Positions 1 to 8,156 of a stretch of DNA of 50,159 bases are shown here, one piece after another. This DNA is from an uncultured Mycoplasmatota bacterium. Lineage in GTDB: Bacteria; Bacillota_I; Bacilli_A; RF39; UBA660. The translations under genes and the position numbers were made by a program. The notes under the pieces are model-generated. The model was not told the origin of the DNA and ran no database searches. It saw only the letters and a program-made list of their open reading frames with translations. How positions within the stretch are numbered: the stretch's first letter is position 1; each line of letters starts with the position of its first letter. The stretch is from positions 1 to 50,159 of the forward strand of contig CAMMJA010000005.1 of the NCBI GenBank assembly GCA_946497145.1, given 5' to 3'.

Positions 1-347
1 ACAAAGAAGAAGATAAGAAGAAAAAACACGAAGAAGAGCTTAAGAACGAAGCACAACAGATGATCTTCCAAACTGAAAAATCATTAAAAGATTTAGGAGA
101 TAAAGTTGATAAGAAAGAAAAAGAAGAAGCCGAAAAGTTAATCAAAGAATTAAAAGAAGCACTAGATAAGAACGATATTGATGATATCAAGAAGAAAAAG
201 GATAGTTTAACAGAAAAAGCCATGGCTCTTGCAACAAAAGTATACGAAAACATTCAAAAGGAGCAAGCCGCAAATCAAGCTGAAGAAGGAAAAGACGAAG
301 AGAAAAAAGACGATAATGTCAAAGATGCAGAATACGAAGAAAAATAA
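1..347 (+). CDS. dnaK: Chaperone DnaK (Hsp70), C-terminal fragment
   Basis: The reading frame is open from base 3 and ends with TAA at 345-347; the start lies upstream of the window. About 114 residues remain. They match the alpha-helical lid end of the DnaK substrate-binding domain (KHEEELKNEAQQMIFQTEKSL, then a highly charged Lys/Glu segment) and end in an acidic low-complexity tail rich in E, D and K. The ATPase and most of the peptide-binding domain are outside the window. DnaK folds proteins in the cytoplasm with DnaJ and GrpE; dnaJ follows here after one inserted gene. Identification rests on the lid sequence and the dnaJ context and is quite secure. Confidence 0.9.
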   Translation, partial: KEEDKKKKHEEELKNEAQQMIFQTEKSLKDLGDKVDKKEKEEAEKLIKELKEALDKNDIDDIKKKKDSLTEKAMALATKVYENIQKEQAANQAEEGKDEEKKDDNVKDAEYEEK

Positions 348-358
348 AAAGACCATGT

Positions 359-382
359 AAAGTTCTAGGAAACTAGAACTTT
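359..382 (+). other. Intergenic hairpin with GNRA-type loop between dnaK and pepF
   Basis: A perfect 10-bp inverted repeat (AAAGTTCTAG / CTAGAACTTT) closes a GAAA tetraloop just after the dnaK stop. No T-run follows, so it does not look like an intrinsic terminator. It could separate or stabilise the dnaK and pepF parts of one transcript, or act as a weak attenuator. Confidence 0.5.
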
Positions 383-405
383 GCTGGTATCTATGAGGAG
401 AAATT

Positions 406-2208
406 ATGGGGAATGAATTAAAAACGCGAGATATGATTGACGAAAAAGATAAGTGGGATTTAAAAAGTATGATTGCAAGTGAAGAAGAGTTTTCTCATCT
501 TTCGAAGCAAACAGAAAATTTACTAAAACAACTATGCAAGATGAAAGGACATATTTTAGATAATGAAGAAACACTTGCTACTTATTTGAAAATAAGTGAA
601 CAGTACGATCGAATGATTTCTAAACTTTATGTATACGCACAGATGAATTGTGATACCAATACGAAGGATGTAAAAAAACAAGAAATGAAATTAAAAGCCG
701 TTAAACTTTATGAAACGGGTATTGATCAACTATCATTCGTAGTGCCTGAAATTTTAAAATCTGATTACCAACGTATTGAAATGTTGTTAAAGAAAGCAAA
801 TTTAGAAAAGTATCAATTTTATTTTGAGAAACTTTTTCGCAATCAGTCACATACATTAAGCGAGCAAGAAGAGCAGGTAATCAGTCAAGCGTCGATTGCA
901 TTTGGTGTTGGGAACGATGTCTTTTATAATTTAGAAAATGCAGATGCAAAGTTTGGAAGTATTTTAGATGAAAACAATCAAGAAGTAGAACTTACTTCTA
1001 GCAATTATCTTCGATTTATGCAAAGTAGCAATCGAAGAGTAAGAAAAGATTGTTTTCAAAAGTTTTATCAATTTTTTGAAGGACATAAAAATACTTTAGC
1101 GGCCTCACTTAAGGGAACCATCAAAGAAAATTTCTTTTTTAGCAATGTTAGACATTTTCATAATCCCTTACAGATGCATTTGTTTGCTGATAAAATAGAT
1201 GGTCGTGTTTATGATGAATTGATCGAGAAGGTACATCATTATTTGCCTTCGCTTCATGATTATTTAAGCATTCGTAAAAAGATGTTACAAATAGATGAAC
1301 TTCACATGTATGATTTGTATTGTGATGTTGTGAAGCCGAAAGAAACTAAAATTTCTTTTGATGCAGGCAAGAAGATGGTAAAAGAGGCGTTGCGACCATT
1401 GGGAGAACAATATTTGAAAGATCTAGAGTTGGCCTTTACGCAACGTTGGATTGATAAATATCCAAATGTTGGGAAAAAATCTGGTGGGTATAAATGGGGT
1501 TGTTATGATTCGTTTCCTTATATTTTATTAAACTATGACGAAACGATCGATTCAGTTAGTACTTTGGCTCACGAACTAGGTCATGCAATGCATTCTTACT
1601 ATTCTAATTTACATCAAGATTACGTGTATCATGATTATCCCATTTTTCTAGCCGAGATTGCATCTACGGTAAATGAAGTGTTACTAGATGATTATCTTTA
1701 TCAACGTGCTAAGAGCAAAGAGGAAAAGATATTGTACTTGTCGCATTTTTTAGATAAAGTACGTACGACCATTTATCGTCAAACGATGTTTGCAGAATTT
1801 GAAAAATTGATGCACGATAAAGAAGCAGATGGAGTTCCTCTTACGGAAGATGCGTTCAGCAATACGTATTATCAATTAAATCAAATGTACTATGGAAAAG
1901 ATGTCGTAAGCGACGAAGAGATTCGTTACGAATGGTCACGTATTCCCCATTTTTATACTTCATTTTATGTTTATCAATATGCGACAGGTCTTGTAAGTGC
2001 TTTGTCACTTGCTAGTGATATCATTCACAATGTTCCTTTGGCCAAAGAAAAATATTTAGAATTTTTAAGTAGTGGTGCTAGCGACTATCCACTCGAAATT
2101 TTGAAGAAGGCCGGTGTCGATATTACGGGAGAAGATGCATATAGAAAAGCATTTGAAATGTTCGAACAAAAACTAAATGAATTAAAACAATTGGTTGAGA
2201 GTAGGTGA
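406..2208 (+). CDS. pepF: Oligoendopeptidase F (M3 family zinc metallopeptidase)
   Basis: This 600-residue protein has the length and layout of PepF. An all-helical N-terminal half leads to the zinc site HELGH at residues 389-393, with the downstream glutamate in AEIASTVNE as third ligand. The family cleaves oligopeptides of roughly 7-17 residues in the cytoplasm. GAGGAG at 395-400 is the ribosome site for the ATG at 406. The last codons carry the AGGTGAG ribosome site of dnaJ, whose ATG is only 4 bases after the pepF stop, so the two are translationally linked. A peptidase between dnaK and dnaJ is unusual, since these are normally adjacent, and suggests co-expression of peptide clearance with the Hsp70 system. 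The symbol is by family; the substrate range is not known. Confidence 0.93.
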   Translation: MGNELKTRDMIDEKDKWDLKSMIASEEEFSHLSKQTENLLKQLCKMKGHILDNEETLATYLKISEQYDRMISKLYVYAQMNCDTNTKDVKKQEMKLKAVKLYETGIDQLSFVVPEILKSDYQRIEMLLKKANLEKYQFYFEKLFRNQSHTLSEQEEQVISQASIAFGVGNDVFYNLENADAKFGSILDENNQEVELTSSNYLRFMQSSNRRVRKDCFQKFYQFFEGHKNTLAASLKGTIKENFFFSNVRHFHNPLQMHLFADKIDGRVYDELIEKVHHYLPSLHDYLSIRKKMLQIDELHMYDLYCDVVKPKETKISFDAGKKMVKEALRPLGEQYLKDLELAFTQRWIDKYPNVGKKSGGYKWGCYDSFPYILLNYDETIDSVSTLAHELGHAMHSYYSNLHQDYVYHDYPIFLAEIASTVNEVLLDDYLYQRAKSKEEKILYLSHFLDKVRTTIYRQTMFAEFEKLMHDKEADGVPLTEDAFSNTYYQLNQMYYGKDVVSDEEIRYEWSRIPHFYTSFYVYQYATGLVSALSLASDIIHNVPLAKEKYLEFLSSGASDYPLEILKKAGVDITGEDAYRKAFEMFEQKLNELKQLVESR

Positions 2209-2212
2209 GAAG

Positions 2213-3328
2213 ATGAACAAAAAAGATTATTATGAGATTCTTGGTGTCGATAAATCGGCTAGTCAAGACGAGATTAAAAGTGCGTTTCGAAAACTAGCCA
2301 AGAAATATCATCCTGATATCTCTAAAGAACCAGATGCGGAAGCAAAGTTTAAAGAAGCCCAAGAGGCCTATGCAGTGTTGTCTGATGAAAGTAAAAGAAA
2401 ACAGTATGATCAATTTGGGCATGCGGCCTTTGAACAAGGTGGTTCCGGTGGCTTTAGTGGTTTTGATGCATCAGGGTTTGATTTTGGTGACATTTTTGAT
2501 AATTTATTTGGTGGAAGTGGCTTTGGTTTTGGAACGCGCAGTTCTAGCAATCGTGCTAGTCGTGGTTCAGATCAGATTATGCGTATCAAACTTTCTTTTG
2601 AAGAAGCCGTGTTTGGAACGACAAAAGATATTCAATTAGATGTGGTCGATACTTGTCCAGAGTGTTCTGGAAAAGGTGGTTTTGACGAGCAAACTTGTGA
2701 ACGTTGTCATGGAAGTGGTACCATTACGAGCGAACAACATACAATTTTTGGTTCGTTTTTAAGCAAGACGACTTGCCCAGAATGTGCTGGAAAAGGAAAA
2801 ACATATCGAAGAACTTGTAGTAACTGTCGAGGAAAGGGCAGAATTAAGCAAAATAAAACTTTGTCCGTTACCATACCAAGTGGAGTCGATAATGGAGATC
2901 GCTTGCGTTTGCCAGGAAAAGGAAATGCTGGTATGAATGGCGGATCAAATGGGGATTTGTATTTAGAGTTTCAAGTAGCAAGTCATGATTATTTTGAGCG
3001 CGATGAAGATGATATTTATATAGAAGTACCTATTACGATTACAGAAGCCATATTGGGGTGTAAGAAAGAAGTTCCTACTTTGAATGGCAACATTAAATTG
3101 ACGATTCCAGCAGGAGTCGATCATGGTGATAAGCAACGCATCAAAGGAAAAGGAATTAACAATACTTCTAGTCGTCACAAGGGAGATTTATATTATGTAA
3201 TGAAAATTGTAACTCCAAAAAAATTATCAAGAGAGCAAAAACAATTATTTGAAAAATTAAGTAAGACAGATTTAGAAGATACTGAGATTAGCAAATTTCA
3301 AAAATTTGTCAAACAAAATGATAAGTAA
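2213..3328 (+). CDS. dnaJ: Chaperone DnaJ (Hsp40)
   Basis: This 371-residue class I DnaJ has the full domain order: J domain (residues about 3-68) with HPD, a Gly/Phe-rich linker (about 75-115), four CxxCxGxG-type zinc repeats ([32 protein letters not shown]), then the two beta-rich substrate-binding domains. It delivers clients to DnaK and stimulates its ATPase. An in-frame start 18 bases earlier exists, but AGGTGAG at 2203-2209 fits the ATG at 2213 and the protein then begins [12 protein letters not shown] as in other DnaJ proteins. A terminator follows directly. Confidence 0.97.
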   Translation: MNKKDYYEILGVDKSASQDEIKSAFRKLAKKYHPDISKEPDAEAKFKEAQEAYAVLSDESKRKQYDQFGHAAFEQGGSGGFSGFDASGFDFGDIFDNLFGGSGFGFGTRSSSNRASRGSDQIMRIKLSFEEAVFGTTKDIQLDVVDTCPECSGKGGFDEQTCERCHGSGTITSEQHTIFGSFLSKTTCPECAGKGKTYRRTCSNCRGKGRIKQNKTLSVTIPSGVDNGDRLRLPGKGNAGMNGGSNGDLYLEFQVASHDYFERDEDDIYIEVPITITEAILGCKKEVPTLNGNIKLTIPAGVDHGDKQRIKGKGINNTSSRHKGDLYYVMKIVTPKKLSREQKQLFEKLSKTDLEDTEISKFQKFVKQNDK

Positions 3329-3360
3329 AAAACGTTACTAACGATTAGTAACGTTTTTCT
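3327..3360. terminator. Bidirectional terminator between dnaJ and the J-like gene
   Basis: A run of A, then AACGTTACTAA, loop CGA, TTAGTAACGTT and a run of T form a near-perfect hairpin usable on both strands. The TAA stop of the minus-strand gene (3345-3347) lies inside its right arm. Confidence 0.9.
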
Positions 3361-3773
3361 TTTACATGACACTTCCTTTTTATTTTTACTTTAACAGGTG
3401 GAGTGAAGTAGTTATGATGTTCTTTTGGAATATGGTATCCGGTAACAATTACTTGTCCATTTTGATTACAAATGCGAAAAGGTGGTGGGTTGTACATCAT
3501 GATGTACAGTTGTATTTTTTGACTGAATTGTTGGGAATGTAATTGTTCTTTTTGGGCTAGTTTTCGAATGGATAGGCATTGATCATATTCTTTTTTTGTT
3601 TTCTGATTTCTTAAGATGTTGTAACTATCTAGTAAATCATCAATTTGTTTTAGCATGATGCTAGAATTGTTTTCGTATTTTTGTTTGACTTCTTCAATTT
3701 TATTTTTTAAGCCAGCCAATAGTGTGGATGGATCGGCATTCTTTTGGACACCAAGTTTTTGATAGTGCGTCAT
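3345..3773 (-). CDS. J-domain-like protein lacking the HPD motif
   Basis: This 142-residue protein of unknown function has a first ~70 residues that follow a J domain: HYQKLGV at 3-9 corresponds to the DnaJ start YYEILGV, and DDLLDSYNILRNQKTKKEYDQ corresponds to helix III plus the KRKQYD ending. The HPD motif needed to stimulate DnaK is absent; the region reads KQKYENNSS. The C-terminal half (PPPFRICNQNGQVIVTGY..., then a basic tail) matches nothing I recognise. GGGGGAAA upstream supports the ATG at 3773. It starts 13 bases after rnhC, so the two are probably co-transcribed, and it converges on dnaJ. It may be a degenerate co-chaperone or an adaptor that binds DnaK without activating it; this is inference. 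Confidence 0.75.
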   Translation of the reverse strand: MTHYQKLGVQKNADPSTLLAGLKNKIEEVKQKYENNSSIMLKQIDDLLDSYNILRNQKTKKEYDQCLSIRKLAQKEQLHSQQFSQKIQLYIMMYNPPPFRICNQNGQVIVTGYHIPKEHHNYFTPPVKVKIKRKCHVKEKRY

Positions 3774-3786
3774 AATAAATTTCCCC

Positions 3787-4689
3787 CTAAAATATCATTG
3801 TTTTTAAAATGCGTTCGGTATTCTTAAAATTGAGTTTGGCAATTTCAGTTAGTTTTTCCTTACCATATTTTTCAACAACTTCTTCACCGATTTTATCTAC
3901 TTCTTTTCCAGCACCTTTGGGTAATGGAATGTGTAATGCATCGCTCAATTTATCAAACTCTTTTAAAAATAAATAGCGACTAATGATAGAACCGCAGGCG
4001 ACTGCTAAATTTTTATCTTCTGCCTTAGTTAAAAAGGTAATGTTTCTTTGAACGTTGGGAATGTCTTTTAAATAATCGTAATACCGGTTTTCTCTAGCAA
4101 ATTCATCGACGATAATGTAGTCGTAATCTGGATGTTCTTCTTGTATTAATTGATAAAGTACTTTGTTGTGTAAGATGGCTTTAATTTTGTTCATATTGAT
4201 TTCTTTGGTATATTTTTGATTGTATTCGGTATTCGATAAGATGACACTGCGATATTTGATTTTTTTCGCAATTTGTGGTGCGATTTTCAAAATTTGTTCA
4301 TCGTTCATTTTTTTAGAATCACGTATTTGAAAACTCTCAAGAAAAGGAATGTCTTCTTTGGACACAAAGGTTGCGGTTACGACGATTGGACCAAAATAAT
4401 CTCCAGTTCCTACTTCGTCACTTCCCACAGCCGATGCGTCGTAGTATTTTGTTTCTTTTTTTGGTTCATTGGTTGTTGTTTGCCCATCGATTTCTTTCCA
4501 CATCGTAGCATCGACATCGGCACTTACTCCTTGAAACATTACTTTTCCCGACTCATATAGTGTAATGACGGTATCTTCTTCTTCGGCTTGAAAAACGGCA
4601 TAAGGAATTTGTTTGTCTCTTTTTTTATCTTTGTAATAATCGATTAATTTTTTCTTAGTTTCATCACTTACTTTGATTACAACATTCAT
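3787..4689 (-). CDS. rnhC: Ribonuclease HIII
   Basis: This 300-residue protein has an N-terminal TBP-like substrate-binding domain (about 1-80) and an RNase H fold beginning at GSDEVGTGDYFGPIVV, with the catalytic D91 and E92. Later acidic motifs (RDSKKMND, VDEFA) complete the type 2 RNase H active site. It removes RNA from RNA-DNA hybrids in the cytoplasm. The N-terminal domain and length favour HIII over HII. GAGGTG lies 5 bases before the ATG at 4689, and an extended -10 (TGCTATAAT on the minus strand) lies upstream. Confidence 0.95.
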   Translation of the reverse strand: MNVVIKVSDETKKKLIDYYKDKKRDKQIPYAVFQAEEEDTVITLYESGKVMFQGVSADVDATMWKEIDGQTTTNEPKKETKYYDASAVGSDEVGTGDYFGPIVVTATFVSKEDIPFLESFQIRDSKKMNDEQILKIAPQIAKKIKYRSVILSNTEYNQKYTKEINMNKIKAILHNKVLYQLIQEEHPDYDYIIVDEFARENRYYDYLKDIPNVQRNITFLTKAEDKNLAVACGSIISRYLFLKEFDKLSDALHIPLPKGAGKEVDKIGEEVVEKYGKEKLTEIAKLNFKNTERILKTMIF

Positions 4690-4706
4690 GTCAACACCTC
4701 AAATTA

Positions 4707-4715
4707 ATTATAGCA
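4707..4715 (-). promoter_or_regulatory. Extended -10 promoter element of rnhC
   Basis: On the minus strand the sequence reads TGCTATAAT, a TGn-extended -10, about 18 bases before the rnhC start. No convincing -35 is visible 17 bases upstream. Confidence 0.5.
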
Positions 4716-4764
4716 TAAATTGTCATAATAGGTTATACTATAATTATAGATAGGAAGTGAAAAT

Positions 4765-5478
4765 ATGAATATTATTGATGTTGTTATTGTGTTACTCATT
4801 GCTTTAGCAGGTGTAGTAGGGTTAAAACGTGGATTTTTCAAACAAGTTGTCATGACAGTTGGAACAGTTTTGGTGTTTATCTTGGCTTTTTATCTTAAAA
4901 ATCCCCTTGCTGACTTCTTTTGTTCTGTATTGCCATTTTTTGATTTCTTTGGAAGTTTTCAAGGAATTGTCGTCCTCAATGTTATTTTGTATCAATTACT
5001 TGCCTTTTTGATCGTGATTGCTTTGTTGATGGCTGTGTTAAATATCATTGTGTCTATTACTGGTCTGTTTGAAAAAGTATTGAAGTTTACGATTATTCTA
5101 GGAATTCCTTCTAAAATACTCGGTTTTATTGTAGGACTTATCGAAGGATATATCGTAATGTTTGTCATCTTGTTCTTTTTAAATCAACCAGCAGTCAATA
5201 TTGATATTATCAATCAATCGAAGTTAATGCCCAAGATTTTGAATCATACACCTGGTTTAACCAACATTGTCAGTGATATGAACGAAACGATTACGGATAT
5301 TTATCATTTGAAAGATCAATTTGGCGATGGCAAAGATCCTAATCAATTTAATTTAGAGACATTAGATGTCATGTTGGAACATGGTATCATCAAACCATCT
5401 TCTGTGGAAAAATTGATTGAAAATGGAAAATTAGATGGTGTTTCTGGCATAGAGAGTGTATTAAATAAATATCGATAG
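4765..5478 (+). CDS. CvpA family membrane protein
   Basis: This 237-residue protein has about four hydrophobic segments in its first 150 residues and begins MNIIDVVIVLLIALAGVVGLKRGFFKQ, the typical opening of CvpA/colicin V production proteins (short helix, then a G-x-K-R-G-F-F turn). The C-terminal ~80 residues are soluble and carry charged segments. The molecular function of the family is not settled; roles in envelope stress and cell division have been proposed elsewhere. TAGGAAGTG precedes the ATG. Thioredoxin follows after 10 bases and is probably co-transcribed. A -10-like TATAAT at 4739-4744 may be its promoter, without a clean -35. Confidence 0.85.
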   Translation: MNIIDVVIVLLIALAGVVGLKRGFFKQVVMTVGTVLVFILAFYLKNPLADFFCSVLPFFDFFGSFQGIVVLNVILYQLLAFLIVIALLMAVLNIIVSITGLFEKVLKFTIILGIPSKILGFIVGLIEGYIVMFVILFFLNQPAVNIDIINQSKLMPKILNHTPGLTNIVSDMNETITDIYHLKDQFGDGKDPNQFNLETLDVMLEHGIIKPSSVEKLIENGKLDGVSGIESVLNKYR

Positions 5479-5488
5479 GAGGAAAATT

Positions 5489-5788
5489 ATGTTATTACAT
5501 TTAAAAAATGAAAATTTTAAGGAAGAAATTCAAACAGGAACGGTTCTTGTTGACTTTTATGCAGATTGGTGTGGACCATGTAAAATGTTAGGTCCTGTAA
5601 TTGAAGAATTAAGTAAGGAAAATCCTGGGCTTTCCATTATTAAAGTTAATGTGGATGAGCATGAAGATTTGGCAAGAGAGTATGCAGTGATGTCGATTCC
5701 TACTTTGTTGTTAATTCAGGATGGACAAGTCGTAAAAAAACAAGTCGGTTTTGTTCCCAAAGAAGTACTTTCTTCTTGGATCCAATAA
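5489..5788 (+). CDS. trxA: Thioredoxin
   Basis: At 99 residues it has the full thioredoxin fold length. The redox motif WCGPC lies at 27-31 (Cys28, Cys31), preceded by VDFYAD and followed by the cis-proline motif SIPTLLLI. It reduces cytoplasmic disulfides, normally recharged by thioredoxin reductase, which is not in this window. AGGAGG lies 7 bases before the ATG. It is the second gene of a cvpA-trxA unit ending at the following hairpin. Other trx genes may exist elsewhere in the genome. Confidence 0.96.
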   Translation: MLLHLKNENFKEEIQTGTVLVDFYADWCGPCKMLGPVIEELSKENPGLSIIKVNVDEHEDLAREYAVMSIPTLLLIQDGQVVKKQVGFVPKEVLSSWIQ

Positions 5789-5815
5789 AAGAATCCTAGA
5801 TGGATTCTTTTTCTA
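5787..5815. terminator. Bidirectional terminator between trxA and the YigZ-family gene
   Basis: AAAAGAATCC, loop TAGAT, GGATTCTTTT, followed by T-rich sequence, forms a perfect hairpin. The stop region of the convergent minus-strand gene overlaps it. Confidence 0.9.
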
Positions 5816-6383
5816 TTAGAACTTCTTTTTCGATCAAGATATTTTTTGTTTGATTTTGTAATTTTTTGAATGCTTCTTGTGAGATAAGAAACGTAATAGT
5901 AATTTTATCCGTAAATGTTTTGTTTACAATGGTTGCGTTTTTCAATATTTGTGTAAAGTGTTTTTCTTGTTCGTAGGGAAAGTGCATCGTGATTTGGTAT
6001 CCTTTTTCTAGTTTTACCAGTTGAGCATGTTGAATACAGGTGGCAACACTTTTTTGGTAGGCACGAACAAGCCCACCGGCTCCTAATTTGATGCCTCCAA
6101 AATATCTCACGACAACACATAACACATCATTTAACTGGTTCTTTTCTAACACAGATAGTATTGGAATTCCTGCCGTACCACTTGGTTCGTGGTCGTCACT
6201 TGCTTTCTTTTTATTATCAAGACAATACGCATAGCAGTAATGAGTCGCCTTGGGATAATCTTTTTTTATGCTTGTTAGTGCCTTGCTTATTTCATCTTGG
6301 TTTTTAATTTTTACGAGAAAAGCGATAAATTTTGAATTTTTGATGACGATTTCTTCTTTTATATTCTCTTTAATTGTATACAT
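5796..6383 (-). CDS. yigZ: YigZ/IMPACT family protein
   Basis: From the ATG at 6383 the protein has 195 residues. It carries the UPF0029 signature of the family (HYCYAYCLDN, DDHEPSGTAGIPIL, VVVRYFGGIKLGAGGLVRAY) followed by the smaller C-terminal ferredoxin-like domain. IMPACT-family proteins are linked to translation control; the bacterial role is unclear. A GTG nine bases earlier is in frame, but GGGTGA sits correctly for the ATG at 6383. A clean promoter (TTGTAA, 17 bases, TATAAT) lies upstream on the minus strand. Confidence 0.93.
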   Translation of the reverse strand: MYTIKENIKEEIVIKNSKFIAFLVKIKNQDEISKALTSIKKDYPKATHYCYAYCLDNKKKASDDHEPSGTAGIPILSVLEKNQLNDVLCVVVRYFGGIKLGAGGLVRAYQKSVATCIQHAQLVKLEKGYQITMHFPYEQEKHFTQILKNATIVNKTFTDKITITFLISQEAFKKLQNQTKNILIEKEVLIEKESI

Positions 6384-6400
6384 TTGCTTCACCCAATATC

Positions 6401-6429
6401 ATTATAAAGTAGAGTGTACAAATTTACAA
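6401..6429 (-). promoter_or_regulatory. Sigma-A type promoter of the YigZ-family gene
   Basis: On the minus strand TTGTAA (6424-6429) is separated by 17 bases from TATAAT (6401-6406). It is divergent from the promoter of the next plus-strand gene. Confidence 0.75.
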
Positions 6430-6439
6430 TGTTTTCAAA

Positions 6440-6468
6440 TTTACTTTTTCTTGTTCTTTTGGTATAAT
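6440..6468 (+). promoter_or_regulatory. Sigma-A type promoter of the AI-2E-family gene
   Basis: TTTACT at 6440-6445, a 17-base spacer and TATAAT at 6463-6468 with TGG in front (extended -10). The downstream gene starts at 6494. Confidence 0.75.
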
Positions 6469-6493
6469 ATCCCAAGAAAGAAGGTGTTCGGTT

Positions 6494-7669
6494 TTGTTTT
6501 TTAAACGTAAAAATGATAAATTAGACATCGATCGTTTAAACGATGTTATAAAAGTTTCTCATCATGTTTTAAAAATATTGTTTGTCCTTGCTATTTTGGC
6601 TTTGATTGTCTTAGGAACTTATTTGATTAAAAGTTGGAATGTTTTAGATGTCATTAAGACTATTTTAGTTGTGATTTCTCCTGTATTTATCGGTTTGATC
6701 GTCGCTTGGTTGTTTGATCCGATCGTTACGAAGTTACGTAACAAAGGAGTTCCTCGAATTGTTGGGGCTTTGATTGTTTATTTGTGTTTTTTTGGTTTTG
6801 TCTATCTTTTGATTTGGCTGATGATTCCAACATTATCTGATCAAATTAACGATTTTGTTGCAAGTATTCCAGAAATACTCAATTATTTAAAAGATTTTGT
6901 CAGTGATTTACTTTCTAAAATTTCTGATGCAAGTAACTATGATTTAAGTAGTGCGCAACAACAAATTTTTGCTTCCATTGAAGATTTTGGCGTATCGCTT
7001 GCTGTTAACTTGCCTGCTACTTTAATGAATGGAATTAAAGCCATTTTCAGTGGTGGCGTTACATTAGTCTTGGGCTTTATGTTCGGTTTTTATATGTTGA
7101 TTGATTTTAACAATGTAGGACGGCATTTGCTCGAAATATTGCCTGAAAAATGGCATGAAGATGCGAAAGATTTAACGACTAAATTAAATCGTTCGTTGCG
7201 TAGTTTTGTCCAAGGAACTTTATTCATTATGTTTTTAGTGTTTATTGCGCAATCGATTGGATTGACGCTCGCTGGGTTAAAAGCACCATTGTTGTTTGGA
7301 ATTTTCTGCGCGATTACAAATGTCATTCCTTATTTGGGACCTTATATTGGAGGAGCACCTGCAGTTATTGTTGGCTTTTCGATGAGTCCTCTTACTGGTG
7401 TTTTTTCCTTGATTTCTATCGTTGCCGTTCAAATGATTGAAAGTTACTTTTTGCAACCTGTTGTCATGGGAAAAGCCATGCAACTACATCCTGTAACTAT
7501 TATGATTGGTTTGCTGATCTTTCAATATTTCTTTGGCATCATCGGTATGATTGTAGCAACACCTGTCATTGCTTCTTTAAAGATTATCATAACTTTTATC
7601 GATTCCAAGTTGCATTTTATGAAAATGATTCATAAAGAGAAGGAAGATAATCTTCAATTGAATGAGTAA
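6494..7669 (+). CDS. AI-2E family transporter (YtvI/PerM-like permease)
   Basis: This 391-residue polytopic membrane protein has about eight hydrophobic segments. The pattern is that of PF01594: two N-terminal helices, a segment with DPIVTKLRNKG, a soluble stretch about residues 115-165, and C-terminal membrane motifs (ITNVIPYLGPYIGGAPAVIVG, GLLIFQYFFGIIGMIVATPVIA). Members include AI-2 exporters and Na+/H+ antiporters, so the substrate cannot be assigned. The start is a TTG at 6494, supported by AAGAAGGTG just upstream; no ATG fits. It has its own promoter and terminator and is probably monocistronic. Confidence 0.92.
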   Translation: MFFKRKNDKLDIDRLNDVIKVSHHVLKILFVLAILALIVLGTYLIKSWNVLDVIKTILVVISPVFIGLIVAWLFDPIVTKLRNKGVPRIVGALIVYLCFFGFVYLLIWLMIPTLSDQINDFVASIPEILNYLKDFVSDLLSKISDASNYDLSSAQQQIFASIEDFGVSLAVNLPATLMNGIKAIFSGGVTLVLGFMFGFYMLIDFNNVGRHLLEILPEKWHEDAKDLTTKLNRSLRSFVQGTLFIMFLVFIAQSIGLTLAGLKAPLLFGIFCAITNVIPYLGPYIGGAPAVIVGFSMSPLTGVFSLISIVAVQMIESYFLQPVVMGKAMQLHPVTIMIGLLIFQYFFGIIGMIVATPVIASLKIIITFIDSKLHFMKMIHKEKEDNLQLNE

Positions 7670-7678
7670 AATATGATT

Positions 7679-7706
7679 AGAAAGAAATTATTATCTTTCT
7701 TTTTTT
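7679..7706 (+). terminator. Terminator of the AI-2E-family gene
   Basis: AGAAAGA, an 8-base loop, and TCTTTCT are followed by a T-run, ten bases after the stop codon. Confidence 0.8.
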
Positions 7707-7718
7707 ATATCAGAACTC

Positions 7719-7750
7719 TTGACATATATTAACCTTTAAGTTAATATATA
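7719..7750 (+). promoter_or_regulatory. Promoter with embedded palindromic operator upstream of the toxin-antitoxin pair
   Basis: TTGACA at 7719-7724, a 17-base spacer and TAATAT at 7742-7747 form a strong promoter. The spacer and -10 are covered by a perfect inverted repeat, ATATATTAAC (7724-7733), six bases, GTTAATATAT (7740-7749). An operator in this position would block RNA polymerase, which is typical of autorepressed toxin-antitoxin operons; the XRE protein two genes downstream is the likely ligand (inference). Confidence 0.75.
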
Positions 7751-7811
7751 TTTGTAGATTGAAGGAGGGAGTCAATAAGGAAAATAACCAGGTGTTTTGG
7801 GAGGTTGCGGA

Positions 7812-8131
7812 ATGTATTTAAATCGAACATATTTTAAAAACCAAGAAAAAAATTAAAAAGATATCCAGAAGAACAAAGAAGATTACAAAAAATCTTACTT
7901 TTTATGAAACAGTGTGAAACTTATCAAGAATTAAAACATCATTCATTGGCTGCTTTGTATGGTTTTGAAGAACTACGTCATACTATGTCAGGATACTGCG
8001 GTTTTAGTTTATGTAGAGCGAACAGTGGTATGATTCGTTTGATTTTTAGAGTTGATATTAAAACCAACGTAATTGATTTGATCTATATCAGTATGGATCA
8101 TTATATAGATTTTAAGCGATCTATTTCATAA
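7812..8131 (+). CDS. RelE/HigB-like toxin, coding region interrupted by a frame change
   Basis: The frame with good translation signals starts at ATG 7812, seven bases after GGGAGG (7799-7804), and reads MYLNRTYFKNQEKN before TAA at 7854-7856. The -1 frame continues without a stop as LKRYPEEQRRLQKILLF into a 75-residue segment (from an internal ATG at 7904) that ends at 8131. Joined, they give about 106 residues with the pattern of RelE/ParE/HigB toxins: basic helix start, a KILLFMKQC helix, LKHHSLAALYGFEELRH, then beta strands IRLIFRVD and VIDLIYIS and a HYIDF ending. The joint is A_AAA_AAT followed by TAA, a possible -1 slip site, or else a one-base indel in a run of seven A. The internal ATG has no ribosome site. 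Expected role: mRNA interferase held in check by the next gene. Confidence 0.65.
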
Positions 8132-8156
8132 ACTATTATAAGTTAGGGGTGAGAAC

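Noticed and set aside
2334-2639. A 101-residue frame inside dnaJ
   Set aside because: It is a shifted reading of the Gly/Phe-rich part of dnaJ without translation signals.
7904-8131. The toxin as a stand-alone 75-residue gene from ATG 7904
   Set aside because: There is no ribosome site before this ATG, and the same frame continues upstream with toxin-like sequence back to 7838. The signals at 7799-7814 are much better.
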